From an uncultured Bacilli bacterium (lineage in GTDB: Bacteria; Bacillota_I; Bacilli_A; RF39; UBA660), in contig CAKOYV010000001.1 in NCBI GenBank assembly GCA_934131005.1, positions 1-64,000 of the forward strand: 64,000 bases of DNA, read 5' to 3'. Made by a program: the position numbers and the translations under genes. The notes under the pieces are model-generated. The model made no database searches, was not told where the DNA came from, and saw only the letters and a program-made list of their open reading frames with translations. Within the stretch, counting starts at the first letter, position 1; each line of letters opens with the position of its first letter. Positions 11,007 to 21,021 of this stretch are shown one piece after another.

Positions 11007-11441
11007 TCACAAACGTCTCTTCATAAGATTTTCACTCTTTCGATATCCCAAGCCTTGATAAAAATTATAAGTATTTTCCCAATCATCAAGATAACTATAA
11101 TCCATTTTTACTTTAAAATATTCCTCTACCATCTCTTTATTTTCCAAAACATATCTTAACAAACCACTTCCAATATGTTTAGATGATCTTTGATATTCCT
11201 TTTGAACAAATAATTGATCAATATATAAAGAATTATACGTATCTTTAACATAACAAGCTCCAACTAATTTTTGCGCTATAAATGCCCCAAAAACAAGATA
11301 CTTACCATCGACTAATTCTTTACTATAAAATGTTTTATCAGCTGATACATTATTACCATTTACCCCATAAGCATTAAGCCTAAGTGACTCTAATTCAAAT
11401 ATATTATCCAAAGTTGGAGAAACAATTTTATATTCTAACAT
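11007..11441 (-). CDS. GNAT-family N-acetyltransferase
   Basis: A 144-residue single-domain protein. The central LYIDQLFVQKEYQRSSKHIG is the GNAT beta4/alpha3 region (V-x-x-x-x-Q/R-x-x-G/A acetyl-CoA loop, somewhat degenerate here), and NFYQGLGYRKSE near the C-terminus is the typical final strand signature. The acceptor substrate is unknown. Start ATG 11441 follows an AGAGGTAG site. Confidence 0.75.
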   Translation of the reverse strand: MLEYKIVSPTLDNIFELESLRLNAYGVNGNNVSADKTFYSKELVDGKYLVFGAFIAQKLVGACYVKDTYNSLYIDQLFVQKEYQRSSKHIGSGLLRYVLENKEMVEEYFKVKMDYSYLDDWENTYNFYQGLGYRKSENLMKRRL

Positions 11442-11471
11442 AATCTACCTCTTCTTTCCAAGTAGCACAAT

Positions 11472-12641
11472 TTACCAGTTTATATCAAAATTAAATGATA
11501 AACAAAAATTCTTTAATTTACAACACATTTTTTCTATAAATTTCAATTTTAACATCAATTTAATTATTAATTTTCTTATCATCTCTAAAACAACCCCAAT
11601 AAAAAATATCATAAACATAACAACAAACATATATAAAATCATTTTATAACTAGCAAATGTACCATGATCTATTCCAAATATTCTATATATAGCTCCTCTA
11701 ACTATCCTATTATCATGAAACAAATATACTCCAAAAGTACAACTAGAAATATAATTTATAACTCTAGATTTAATATTTATATACCTAAAAAATTCAAAAA
11801 AACAAATAGTTTGAATTATTACAAATAAATTTGAATACCCCAAATAACTAGCCGTTATCCTACTAGAAAAATCGCTAAACAAACTATCATATTGACTAAC
11901 ATCAAAAGCATATCTTGAAAGTAAATAATTAAACATAGCACTCATAAAGAATGCTATCATCAAAAATATTCTATAGCCATTTATAGATAAATTTCTAAAA
12001 TGATAACTTTCTTTTAAAGGATATTTTCTAAGATAAGCTCCTATTAAATATAAAAGAATAAAATTATAAAAATTATAGCCATCATTTTTTAAAATTCTCC
12101 CGCCAGTAATATAAGGAATAATTGAAAAAACAAGCAAAACAACTAATAATAAATGTTTAAATTCACTCTTTTGTAGCTTACTAATAAATTTATTTATATA
12201 ATCACTAAAAATATAAACAATAATATAAGTACTTATAAACCAATACTCTCCAACTACTGAAGGAAGAAATTTCTGCAAAATACTAACTCTATTATAATCC
12301 CTTAAAATCCCTAATTTAATAGCCACCAAATATATAACAGAACTATACATAATAACTTGTAATATCAAACTCAATAATTTACTTAATTTAAATTTACTTT
12401 TTGATTGAAAATACCCTGATAATAATACAAATGAATTAACATGTACAACAATAATAAATTGTATTATTTTCAAATATTCCGAAATAGCAGTACTCGTACA
12501 ATTATCAATCATATGTCCATGAAGGATAATATGCCATAATACAATAAATAACATCGAAACTATTCTCATAATTTCAAAATTAGACTTTCTTATTTTTTGA
12601 CAATCAAGTTTATTTATTTCATTATTCTTGCTAATATCCAA
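11472..12641 (-). CDS. Acyltransferase family 3 membrane protein (OafA/WecH-like)
   Basis: A 389-residue integral membrane protein with about ten hydrophobic segments. It begins KSNFEIMRIVSMLFIVLWHI, the usual acyltransferase-3 start with a conserved His in the first helix; EYWFISTYI and FGVYLFHDN are further family signatures. Family members O-acetylate surface polysaccharides or related acceptors. The start is probably TTG 12641, behind GTAGGGGATAAAG. The gap to the GNAT gene downstream is 30 bp, so co-transcription is likely. Confidence 0.8.
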   Translation of the reverse strand: MDISKNNEINKLDCQKIRKSNFEIMRIVSMLFIVLWHIILHGHMIDNCTSTAISEYLKIIQFIIVVHVNSFVLLSGYFQSKSKFKLSKLLSLILQVIMYSSVIYLVAIKLGILRDYNRVSILQKFLPSVVGEYWFISTYIIVYIFSDYINKFISKLQKSEFKHLLLVVLLVFSIIPYITGGRILKNDGYNFYNFILLYLIGAYLRKYPLKESYHFRNLSINGYRIFLMIAFFMSAMFNYLLSRYAFDVSQYDSLFSDFSSRITASYLGYSNLFVIIQTICFFEFFRYINIKSRVINYISSCTFGVYLFHDNRIVRGAIYRIFGIDHGTFASYKMILYMFVVMFMIFFIGVVLEMIRKLIIKLMLKLKFIEKMCCKLKNFCLSFNFDINW

Positions 12642-12764
12642 CTTTATCCCCTACCTTACTATACTATAATAAAATTATAATATAAAATTTTTTCTAAGTA
12701 AACTTAATTAATACCTTGATAACTTTTTAATTGCACAAAAAAAAGAAGAAAACAATAATATTTT

Positions 12765-13331
12765 CTACCCTTTAACTTTAGATTGACATTTATATAACTC
12801 ATAAAACCTATCTTTTGAAATAATTGTCTTATAATCCGTAATTAATTGACCATCCTTCTCCCAAGAATCTTTTTCTACTTTATAAACTTCAAAACCTATT
12901 TTGTTATTTAATTTTTGAGATTTAATATTTCCTTCTGAATAGCCACATATAACATAACTATATCCACGCTCAAATAAGTAATCCATAACAATTATACAAG
13001 CCTCTTTCATATAACCACATCCCCAATAATTTGGATGCAAATTAAATGAAAGCTCAATCGAATGAAGATTATCATCCTCCCGATCAGCAACAATATTCCC
13101 TATTGGCATACCATTTTTTAAATATATTATCCAATCATATACACAGTCATATTCTGAAGAATAAGTATCAAAGCCCAAAATATCTTTATCTTCTAATTTA
13201 ACAAATTTAAATTCACCATTTATATCTCTAAGTTTTGTAAAATCAAATTCATAAACTTTTCTATAATCATCAAATATCCCTTTTTTCAAGATTAATCTTT
13301 CACTTTCTAAATCAGGCGTCACATACTTCAT
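12765..13331 (-). CDS. GNAT-family N-acetyltransferase (RimJ/RimL type)
   Basis: A 188-residue protein. ERLILKKGIFDDYRKVYEFD at the N-terminus and NLHPNYWGCGYMKEACIIVM in the middle are the RimJ/RimL-type signature with the acetyl-CoA loop; NIKSQKLNNKIGFEVYK follows. The substrate is unknown; members of this branch acetylate protein N-termini or small amines. Start ATG 13331 has AGGATGATA upstream. Confidence 0.82.
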   Translation of the reverse strand: MKYVTPDLESERLILKKGIFDDYRKVYEFDFTKLRDINGEFKFVKLEDKDILGFDTYSSEYDCVYDWIIYLKNGMPIGNIVADREDDNLHSIELSFNLHPNYWGCGYMKEACIIVMDYLFERGYSYVICGYSEGNIKSQKLNNKIGFEVYKVEKDSWEKDGQLITDYKTIISKDRFYELYKCQSKVKG

Positions 13332-13456
13332 ATTATCATCCTATCTACATATATCTATTTTTATAAAAAATCATCATAACTTCCCATAACATTTTATCAT
13401 AATTTTTCTTCTATTAAAAGTCTATGTTTAAAAGAAAAAAAGAGACTGTAACATCT

Positions 13457-15427
13457 CTAAAATTCTACATACTTACCCGTATTATAAATAACATTATTAA
13501 TTTCTACATAAATAGAATACTTACCACTCAATCCTTCTTCATTTATATACTTAGTAACATCTATTCCACTTACCTTCTCTTCCTCTGTAAATACATCAAC
13601 ACATAAAGCTGTATAAGGCTTCTTACTAATTGGTACATTATATATTTTCTTAGAACCATTTTTATATAAAATTATATTAACATTACTACCTCTTTTAAAT
13701 TGGCCCTTAAATACTAATCTATCAATTTCTTTACTAAGCTTAATTTTATGTGCCTTATATTTCTTATCTATCTTTTTACTATTTGTAACAAAACCATACT
13801 CTTCCTCAGTCGTATCAGTCTTACCTAAACTACCAACTCTCTTAGTACGCCCTAGCCTATACTTATCATTACTATACATACTCATCTTCTCAACACGATA
13901 ATTATTAGTTGGCAATACCAATTCAAAAATAACCTTATCATTAAGCAATTCCACTGTATCAGATACTAACTTATCAGCGCCTCCAATACCAGCCGGTTGA
14001 TTAGAATTTTTACCATTAACATAAACAATTCCACCAGAATGTACTATATAATGATTAGATGCTAAATAATCAACATCAGAAATATATGGTGAATAAAAGG
14101 CCGCTCCTCTACTCTTACCATATTCAAAGACTTGACTAATAGTCATTTTTTTAGTATTAATCTTATACATAACTCCCCTAGAATAACTAGCATCAGCACT
14201 AACATACTTATCTTTATCTTTCGACTTATTATTCCCATTATCAAACAAAAATACATATCCTTCTGGCGTAATCATTGCCGCATGTTGACTCCATTGCCAT
14301 TCAAAATTATCTCCCTCTGGTTTAAAGAAATATTTCTGATATTTCTTACTCCAATTAGTAGAGTCTCCTAAAATCCAATTAAGTTTTCCTGTCTTATAAC
14401 TAATATTTATAACAGCATCTTGATGTCTACCTGATAGAGTTATTGAATCAGTTTTCTTATCATACCAAACAGAATTATTATGAAACCAATCATAACTAGA
14501 CCAATTCTCACTCTTACCATCTTGCATATTTAAAATATCCTTCAAACCAAACGTCTTAACAATCTTACCATTATTTCTATCTATCTCTACAACATAATCC
14601 TCAACTGTACCATCATCATTATTAAAATCATCACTAGCAACCAACAAATTACCATTAGGCATCTCATAATAATCATGATGATATCCACCCTTTAGAGAAT
14701 ATTCTTTATATATCTTTCCTAGCATATCAATCTCATACAACCCCGTCATATAATAAGGACTATTAATAAGCCTTTCTGTACTAACTAGCATATGTCCATT
14801 GCGAAGACGTGTATTATCCCATAGAGCATTTTGTGTCAAATACCATCTAACATCTCCATTTATATCATAAGCACAAGTATATCCCTTACTAGATGGAGTA
14901 TAAAAATACAAATCATTAGAAAGCTTATCTTTATCAGCATAAACCTTACTAGGCAAAATAAAATCATCAGGCAACTTATCAGTCTTAATCTTAATCGTAT
15001 GAGAAAACTTTTTACCATTAAGATTATATTCTAATAAAACCCTATTATCATAATCAGGATATAACCCATAAATAGGCAAATAATGTACTCGTTCAGAAGA
15101 AAAAGTATTTGTATAGGTAGACTTATCGTCTTTACCACAAATAGTAACCTTAATTGAAACACTATCCTTAGTCTCAAAAATAACAAGTGCTGTCAAAGGC
15201 GATATTTTATAGGGATTTAAAATAACATTAGGCTTATCAAAAGTATATCCCTGACTACTAAACTCATCTTCATACCTCTCCTCTTTTAAAACCAAACTAT
15301 CAGTCTGATGAACCTTACTCTTATTAGTCGATTTATCATCAAGAGAAAGAAAAATAAAACCACAAACTAATAATATTAATAAAATTATTCCCCCAACTAA
15401 ATATTTTATTTTTTTCATCTTCTTCAT
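13457..15427 (-). CDS. Arylsulfotransferase (ASST)-like anchored protein
   Basis: A 656-residue protein with one N-terminal membrane anchor (residues about 8-28) and an extracellular body. The middle shows beta-propeller repeats with GDVRWYLTQNALWDNTRLRNG, GYHHDYYEMPNGNLLVASDD, DWFHNNSVWYDKKTD and FEWQWSQHAAMITPEG, which resemble the arylsulfate sulfotransferase family including its conserved histidines. Family role: transfer of sulfate between phenolic compounds without PAPS. The C-terminal 120 residues look like a separate beta domain. It stands alone between a GNAT and sbcC. The actual substrate is not evident. Confidence 0.75.
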   Translation of the reverse strand: MKKMKKIKYLVGGIILLILLVCGFIFLSLDDKSTNKSKVHQTDSLVLKEERYEDEFSSQGYTFDKPNVILNPYKISPLTALVIFETKDSVSIKVTICGKDDKSTYTNTFSSERVHYLPIYGLYPDYDNRVLLEYNLNGKKFSHTIKIKTDKLPDDFILPSKVYADKDKLSNDLYFYTPSSKGYTCAYDINGDVRWYLTQNALWDNTRLRNGHMLVSTERLINSPYYMTGLYEIDMLGKIYKEYSLKGGYHHDYYEMPNGNLLVASDDFNNDDGTVEDYVVEIDRNNGKIVKTFGLKDILNMQDGKSENWSSYDWFHNNSVWYDKKTDSITLSGRHQDAVINISYKTGKLNWILGDSTNWSKKYQKYFFKPEGDNFEWQWSQHAAMITPEGYVFLFDNGNNKSKDKDKYVSADASYSRGVMYKINTKKMTISQVFEYGKSRGAAFYSPYISDVDYLASNHYIVHSGGIVYVNGKNSNQPAGIGGADKLVSDTVELLNDKVIFELVLPTNNYRVEKMSMYSNDKYRLGRTKRVGSLGKTDTTEEEYGFVTNSKKIDKKYKAHKIKLSKEIDRLVFKGQFKRGSNVNIILYKNGSKKIYNVPISKKPYTALCVDVFTEEEKVSGIDVTKYINEEGLSGKYSIYVEINNVIYNTGKYVEF

Positions 15428-15536
15428 TCTAATACCTCACTTCCTAAATATAATTTTAACTAAACTATAAAAAATAAGCAATAAACTTAAAGTTGAACTA
15501 CTCAACTTCTAGTTGAATTAAATAATTTCCAAAAAC

Positions 15537-18113
15537 TTATCTAGCATATTTATTTATAACTTCCAAACAACTACCATCATTTTTCTTCTTAACAACTATT
15601 TTTTTATCTATTCTTGAAATAAGTTCATCAACATGAGAAATAATTCCTACTAGCTTATCATTATCAACTAAATCACTAAGCGTATTTATAGCTTGATTAA
15701 GAGCATCCTGATCTAAAGAGCCAAAGCCTTCATCAATAAATAAACAATCAACCTTAATTCCTCCAGCATACATACTTATAACATCAGATAATCCAAGTGC
15801 TAGTGCTAAAGAAGCCGTAAACTTCTCACCTCCTGATAAAGTAGACACTTCTCTTACTCGTCCAGTATAGGCATCATTTACTGAAAAATCTAAACCAACT
15901 TTCCCACGAAGTGACAAATTATCCATCTTAACTAACTCATACCTACCATCAGTCATTTTAACCAATCTTTTATTAGCTTCTCTTAAAACATTAGTTAAAT
16001 AATAAGATTGAACATAATTCTCAAAAGTCATTCTCATATGCCCTGTAAGAGCTCCGTTAGCCGTATCACTAATTCGCCTCTTCATCATCAATTCTTCGAA
16101 AACTTCTTCATACTTACAATTATATTCAACTATAGTCCGAATACTATCTTCTAACCTTAAAACAAAAGCACTAGAATCAATATACTTCTTATCAATAGAA
16201 TTATACTGCTTATCTATCTCTAAAGCAATTTCTCTCTCATGACTAACATCAACAACACAGCTATCCCCTACTTCTTCTTCCAACAAAGAAATAGTTGTTG
16301 AATAATTCATAACCTGCTTATCATATTCTTGAACCTTTTTCTGTAATTTTTTCAACTTCAAAGAATCAACAACCTTCTCATCATAGGAAGTAGCATTAGT
16401 ATCATACTCTAAATATAACTTTTCTAATTTTTGATTACCAATATCAATATTTTTTCTAAGATTATCTAACTCTTTTTTATAAACTTCAATAACTTCCAAA
16501 AGAGCTTGTTTTTGGGAAGTCAACTCTATCTTCAAACTAGATAAATCATTATATTCTTCCTCTAATTTATCTCTATCACTAACTATCTTTAATTCCCTAT
16601 CCAAATATAACTTGCCATGATCCCTAACATCTTCTAGACTTAAATTAAGTTCATCTATTTCTTCCTTCAAAGTATCAATATGCATAATAATACTATCTTT
16701 ATTTCTAGCATACTCTAAAACTTCATTTCTTTTTAAATTAATATCTTCCTTGGTATAACTATCAATAGGCTTAACAGCTAACTTAGGATGCCTAACTGAA
16801 CCACAAACTAAGCAAGCTTCTCCTTCTTTTAAATTTTCTGCTAAAAGATATGCTTCATTCAAATAAAATGCCTCTTCCATCAATACCTCTTCTTTAACCG
16901 AAGCATCATAACAAGCTATTACTTCTTTTAATCTCACTGTCTCATCATCAATCATCTTCATCTTTTTCTCATATGTTTTAATCTTATCTAACTTATCCCG
17001 AACCAAATTAACCTCATCATTTAACTTTTTAATTAACTCCGGATACCTCTCTAATCTCTCAAAAGATTCCTTATTCAAAGAAATTTTCTTCTCTAATTTT
17101 TTCAAATCTAACATAGCATCATCAAGCTTAGCTGTTAAATTCTTAACACTCCCCTCATCCTTTTCTAATAAAGTTCTAACATTTCTAACTTCCGGCACAA
17201 CATTCAAATTATAATCTAAAATTTCTCGGTCTAAACAAACAGATGAATAACCATTCTTTAATTTAGTTAAACATTCTCTTGTATCATGCAATTTAATAAT
17301 CTTTTCATTCATCTTCTCAACATTTTCAAGATAAATAGCCATTTCTTTTTTCTTATTATGTAGCCCAGTTCTCTTACTTTCTAACCTACCTAGCGTCTCC
17401 TTCTCTAACTCAAGTCTCTTATTAAGAGTATCTATAACATCATCATTAGTTAAATTCTTGCAATCCAAATCTGTTATTTTTCCCTTTTCCTTATCTAGAA
17501 GTAGTTTTATCTGATTATATCGCACCTCACACTCACGGCAATCATTTTTTAACCTAAGCATAATATTACTATAAATATCCGTTGCAAATATTTTTCTAAA
17601 AATAGAAGTTCTCTCTTCTGAAGAAGCCATCAAAAACTTTGTAAACTCTCCCTGCGATAACATCGAAATTTGACAAAATTGTTTATAATCTAGACCTAAT
17701 AGCTCTTCTAAATAACTACTAACATCACCAGGTTTAACTAGTTTGCGAGAATCTACTTCCATAAAAGCACTAGCAGGCTCTCTAACAAAACCAACGCCTC
17801 TTTTCTTTTTTCTCATATATTCAGGTGATCTTCTAACACAATAAAGTTTATTATTATGATAAAATTCTAATTCTACATAAGTTAAAACATTCGCTTTAGC
17901 AAAATCACTACGTAGTGAATTAACTTTCCTACTCTCAAGCGAAGTGCGTCCATATAAAGCAAAACAAATAGCATCAAAAATAGTTGACTTACCACTTCCC
18001 GTAGGTCCAGTTATTAATAATAAACCATTATCAATATCATATTTTGAAAAATCTATTACCGTCTTTTCTCTAAAAGCTAAAAAAGCTTGCATTGTTAACT
18101 TTTTAACTCTCAC
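15537..18113 (-). CDS. sbcC: SbcC, ATPase subunit of the SbcCD nuclease
   Basis: About 858 residues, of SMC/Rad50 layout. The N-terminal Walker A GPTGSGKST and the Q-loop region QISMLSQGEF are followed by long coiled coils. A zinc hook CLVC lies near the middle, and a second coil leads to the C-terminal signature LSGGEKFTASLALAL with Walker B LFIDEGFGSLD. With SbcD it cuts DNA hairpins and protein-blocked ends. I favour GTG 18113 over ATG 18122 because AAAGAGG directly abuts the latter. The start overlaps the end of sbcD, so the two are translationally coupled. Confidence 0.95.
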   Translation of the reverse strand: MRVKKLTMQAFLAFREKTVIDFSKYDIDNGLLLITGPTGSGKSTIFDAICFALYGRTSLESRKVNSLRSDFAKANVLTYVELEFYHNNKLYCVRRSPEYMRKKKRGVGFVREPASAFMEVDSRKLVKPGDVSSYLEELLGLDYKQFCQISMLSQGEFTKFLMASSEERTSIFRKIFATDIYSNIMLRLKNDCRECEVRYNQIKLLLDKEKGKITDLDCKNLTNDDVIDTLNKRLELEKETLGRLESKRTGLHNKKKEMAIYLENVEKMNEKIIKLHDTRECLTKLKNGYSSVCLDREILDYNLNVVPEVRNVRTLLEKDEGSVKNLTAKLDDAMLDLKKLEKKISLNKESFERLERYPELIKKLNDEVNLVRDKLDKIKTYEKKMKMIDDETVRLKEVIACYDASVKEEVLMEEAFYLNEAYLLAENLKEGEACLVCGSVRHPKLAVKPIDSYTKEDINLKRNEVLEYARNKDSIIMHIDTLKEEIDELNLSLEDVRDHGKLYLDRELKIVSDRDKLEEEYNDLSSLKIELTSQKQALLEVIEVYKKELDNLRKNIDIGNQKLEKLYLEYDTNATSYDEKVVDSLKLKKLQKKVQEYDKQVMNYSTTISLLEEEVGDSCVVDVSHEREIALEIDKQYNSIDKKYIDSSAFVLRLEDSIRTIVEYNCKYEEVFEELMMKRRISDTANGALTGHMRMTFENYVQSYYLTNVLREANKRLVKMTDGRYELVKMDNLSLRGKVGLDFSVNDAYTGRVREVSTLSGGEKFTASLALALGLSDVISMYAGGIKVDCLFIDEGFGSLDQDALNQAINTLSDLVDNDKLVGIISHVDELISRIDKKIVVKKKNDGSCLEVINKYAR

Positions 18114-19227
18114 ATTTATCATCCTCTTTCGCTAAATCAACAATTTTCTCAAAATATTTATATTCATCATCACTCATCTTACATCCATTCTGTACTTCAT
18201 AAAAATTATTAAACAACTCTAGCGAACTGTCCATCTTAACCATCTCATAATCAGAAGCATTATTACCATCTTGCTTAGAAACAAACCCCAAAGAAAGAGC
18301 ATTAGGAAACTTCCCCTTAAGCACTTCCATTGGTGAAATTAAATTATCTAAATCATTAAGTTCTATTCTAATCAGATCATCACTATCATTAAGCTTCATA
18401 ATATCATTAAAATAACCCCTAATAACCCGAAGCTTACGAAGTGGCTCAATCTCCACTACAATTGTCTCCATATTATCTGTATCCAATATAACAACACTAT
18501 TAAAATTACCAATATCATTAAAAGAATACTTAAGTGGTGAACCAGAATATCTAATTTTATTACCTTCTACAAAGTATCCCTTATGAATATGACCTAAAGC
18601 AACATAATCAAAATCATCAAAAACATGACTATCAATTGCATCTATTGTTCCAACATTAAAATCTTTAAGATGAGTATCATCAATAGAATTATTTCCTGAT
18701 ATAACAAACTGGTGAGCCACTAAAATATTCTTCTTACTATCATCAATTTCCTCATGTGCCAAAATCCAACTAATCATATCCTGAGATGTCTTAATCTCTT
18801 CATACTCTTTATCACTAATAAAATTCTTTAAGTGAAAAGGCTTCATAAAGGGCAATAAATAAATGCAAACGTCCCCATAAGTATACTTACTAATACGCCC
18901 CTTATATTCCACTTCAATATGAATATTAACTTTCGAAAATAACTCTCTTCCATATTTTAATCTATCATTAGAATCATGATTACCACTAATAATAAAGGTT
19001 TTAATCCCTCTTTCAACTAATTTATTCAAAAAATCATTAAGCATATTAACAGCCTCTATACTAGGAACATTCTTATCATAAACATCTCCTGCTATAATAA
19101 TAGCATCAACCTTATAATCATCTATAATTTTTATAATATTTAAAAGCATATGTCTCTGATCCAAATAAAGAGACTCTTCTAATAAACTACGTCCCAAATG
19201 TAAATCACTAGTATGTAATATTCTCAT
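18103..19227 (-). CDS. sbcD: SbcD, nuclease subunit of SbcCD
   Basis: A 374-residue Mre11-type metallophosphoesterase. TSDLHLGR at the N-terminus, IIIAGDVYDKNVPS, IISGNHDSNDRL and ALGHIHKG give the metal-binding motifs in order. The C-terminal part is the capping domain. It forms the SbcCD complex with the overlapping downstream gene. Start ATG 19227 has a TGAGGTGA site upstream. Confidence 0.95.
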   Translation of the reverse strand: MRILHTSDLHLGRSLLEESLYLDQRHMLLNIIKIIDDYKVDAIIIAGDVYDKNVPSIEAVNMLNDFLNKLVERGIKTFIISGNHDSNDRLKYGRELFSKVNIHIEVEYKGRISKYTYGDVCIYLLPFMKPFHLKNFISDKEYEEIKTSQDMISWILAHEEIDDSKKNILVAHQFVISGNNSIDDTHLKDFNVGTIDAIDSHVFDDFDYVALGHIHKGYFVEGNKIRYSGSPLKYSFNDIGNFNSVVILDTDNMETIVVEIEPLRKLRVIRGYFNDIMKLNDSDDLIRIELNDLDNLISPMEVLKGKFPNALSLGFVSKQDGNNASDYEMVKMDSSLELFNNFYEVQNGCKMSDDEYKYFEKIVDLAKEDDKCES

Positions 19228-19360
19228 ACTTCACCTCATACTAATTATAGCACATATTGTTTTTTCTACTTCCTAGATTAACTAACTTTAACTATTAAAA
19301 AAAGCACCAATCCATAGGCACCAAAATACTAATATTTACAAATATATTCAAACTAATATT

Positions 19361-19705
19361 TTAACAATTATCCTGATATTGATAAGTATTATTACTACTA
19401 GTATATTTAACACACCCCATAAACTTATCCCCATCAGCATCATGAATACTATTTTCTGACAAATATCCCTCACTAACTAAAACATCAAGAGAAATAATCG
19501 AAGAAGTCATTTCTTTTTTATGATCTGTAACATATAACTCTGCCGATCTTTCAATTATTTTTTTCAGATTCTCATTCTGACTATCTTTATTTTTCTCAAG
19601 AGAAGTAGTAATTGCTGGAACTGATACAGACATAATTCCAATCAATATTACTAAAACTGCTAATAGTTCAATCAAAGTAAATCCATGATTATTAAGCTTC
19701 CTCAT
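19361..19705 (-). CDS. Type IV prepilin/pseudopilin-like protein
   Basis: About 114 residues starting MRKLNNHGFTLIELLAVLVI, a textbook class III prepilin leader: short basic leader, cleavage after Gly, Phe then Glu5, then a hydrophobic helix. The body carries two Cys (CVKY and a C-terminal Cys). It is comparable in size to ComGC-type competence pseudopilins, but no comG operon is adjacent. I chose ATG 19705 over 19708 for better spacing from AGGTGAT. Two further prepilin-like genes lie at 48.4 and 49.6 kb. Confidence 0.8.
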   Translation of the reverse strand: MRKLNNHGFTLIELLAVLVILIGIMSVSVPAITTSLEKNKDSQNENLKKIIERSAELYVTDHKKEMTSSIISLDVLVSEGYLSENSIHDADGDKFMGCVKYTSSNNTYQYQDNC

Positions 19706-19763
19706 CATATCACCTAACTCTTATTCTTACATATTAATTTTATCATGTTAAAGAAAAAAAGAC

Positions 19764-19797
19764 AATAGAAAAAGAACCTCGTTCAAAAACGAAATTC
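19764..19797 (-). terminator. Terminator after rpmA
   Basis: Ten-base-pair stem including two G-U pairs (GAATTTCGTT/AACGAGGTTC on the minus strand), a TTTG loop and a T-run. It closes the L21-Prp-L27 operon. Confidence 0.85.
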
Positions 19798-19801
19798 CAT
19801 C

Positions 19802-20092
19802 TTATCTTTCTGTATATACACTAACTTTTTTCTTATCTTTTCCTAAATGTTCATACTTAACATAACCACTAATAGTTGCATAAAGAGTATCATCTTTACC
19901 TCTACCAACATTAGTACCAGGATGAATTTTAGTTCCTCTTTGACGATAAATAATTGAACCTGCAGTTACATATTCACCATCACTAGCTTTAGCACCTAAT
20001 CTTCTACCAGCAGAATCTCTACCATTTGAAGTAGAAGATTGACCCTTCTTATGCGCAAATAATTGAATATCAAAATTTAAAAATTCAAACAT
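19802..20092 (-). CDS. rpmA: 50S ribosomal protein L27
   Basis: A 96-residue L27 with the Firmicute-type N-terminal extension ending in DIQLFA before [14 protein letters not shown]. In Firmicutes this extension is removed by Prp to expose the residues that reach the peptidyl-transferase centre. Conserved blocks [20 protein letters not shown] and [21 protein letters not shown] are present. It is the last gene of the rplU-prp-rpmA operon, with AAGGAGGG before the ATG. Confidence 0.98.
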   Translation of the reverse strand: MFEFLNFDIQLFAHKKGQSSTSNGRDSAGRRLGAKASDGEYVTAGSIIYRQRGTKIHPGTNVGRGKDDTLYATISGYVKYEHLGKDKKKVSVYTER

Positions 20093-20105
20093 GTTATTTC
20101 CCTCC

Positions 20106-20408
20106 TTACTTTAATTTTATATTTTTAGGATACTTAGCCTCTAAACTTTCAAAACATCTAATCATATTATCTATCAATTTTATAGTAATATTATCTGTTG
20201 ATAAAACATTAATAACCTGCTTATCATCACTACTAAATACTTCTATAGCCTGATTATTAATAGATAAAATCCCATTCACAGTACACAACATCGTCGCACT
20301 ACAAGCAGCACAAACAATATCTTGTCCATAAGAAGAATAATCAGCATGTCCTGTAAAAGTTATTTTTTTTACATAATCACCATTTCTTGTAATTTTAATT
20401 CTAAGCAT
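20106..20408 (-). CDS. prp: Ribosomal-processing cysteine protease Prp
   Basis: About 100 residues. [20 protein letters not shown] contains the catalytic His (residue 21) and Cys (residue 33), spaced as in known Prp (YsxB) proteins. Its job is to remove the L27 N-terminal extension encoded by the next gene. I place the start at ATG 20408. The in-frame TTG at 20417 lies directly on the GTAAGG ribosome site and is unlikely. Confidence 0.93.
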   Translation of the reverse strand: MLRIKITRNGDYVKKITFTGHADYSSYGQDIVCAACSATMLCTVNGILSINNQAIEVFSSDDKQVINVLSTDNITIKLIDNMIRCFESLEAKYPKNIKLK

Positions 20409-20419
20409 TAATATCAACC

Positions 20420-20719
20420 TTACTTAATTTTAGTAATTTCAACTTTAGTATATGGTTGACGATGTCCTTGTCTTTTTCTAGTACTAGTCTTCTTAGGTTT
20501 ATAAGTAAAGATATTAATTTTCTTACCCTTACCATTCTTAATTACCTTACCTTCAACACTAGCACCCTTAACATAAGGATTACCTATAACACCATTTGCC
20601 ATAAGTACTTTATCGAAAACAACCTTATCTCCTTCAGAAGCATCTAATTTTTCAATATAAATAACTGCCTTCTCTTCAACAGAGTATTGTTTTCCACCTG
20701 TTTCAATAATAGCTTTCAT
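20420..20719 (-). CDS. rplU: 50S ribosomal protein L21
   Basis: A 99-residue L21: [16 protein letters not shown] at the N-terminus, and [22 protein letters not shown] as the rRNA-binding C-terminal signature. It is the first gene of the operon with prp and rpmA, preceded by AAGGAGGTAAGAAA and by an L21 leader. Confidence 0.98.
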   Translation of the reverse strand: MKAIIETGGKQYSVEEKAVIYIEKLDASEGDKVVFDKVLMANGVIGNPYVKGASVEGKVIKNGKGKKINIFTYKPKKTSTRKRQGHRQPYTKVEITKIK

Positions 20720-20741
20720 TTTCTTACCTCCTTAATAATAT

Positions 20742-20825
20742 ATTTGATTTAAGACTCGCCCTTAAGGTGGATAATTATCCTTAATACCTCTTCAGTGCGG
20801 TTGAGTAAACAACTCGAGGTCTTTA
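20742..20825 (-). ncRNA. L21 leader (ribosomal protein autoregulatory element)
   Basis: The 5' untranslated region of rplU contains CTCGAGTTGTTTACTCAACCGCACTGAAGAGG-like sequence (positions about 20788-20820), in which CTCAACCGCACTGAAGAGG matches my memory of the Firmicute L21 leader, plus a second hairpin AAGGATAATTATCCACCTT. Its position just upstream of L21 fits ribosomal protein feedback control. Confirmation needs a covariance-model search. Confidence 0.7.
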
Positions 20826-20836
20826 AAACATAATAA

Positions 20837-20865
20837 ATTCTACCATAAATACCACTTATAGTCAA
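20837..20865 (-). promoter_or_regulatory. Sigma-A promoter of the rplU operon
   Basis: On the minus strand TTGACT (20865-20860), a 17-bp spacer and TAGAAT (20842-20837), just upstream of the L21 leader. Confidence 0.85.
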
Positions 20866-20970
20866 ATAAAATTAAAGAAATTATGTAAAATTAACCAAAA
20901 TATATCTATCCATCTTCCCTTAAAAACATATTCAGCAATTATTATTTCAAAAAAAATACAACCTATCATA

Positions 20971-20999
20971 TTGTAAATTACCATATCCTTTGTTATAAT
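20971..20999 (+). promoter_or_regulatory. Promoter of the LemA-like gene
   Basis: TTGTAA (20971-20976), a 17-bp spacer and a perfect TATAAT (20994-20999), 22 bp before the ATG. Confidence 0.75.
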
Positions 21000-21021
21000 T
21001 ATCATAGGAAGTGGTGATTAA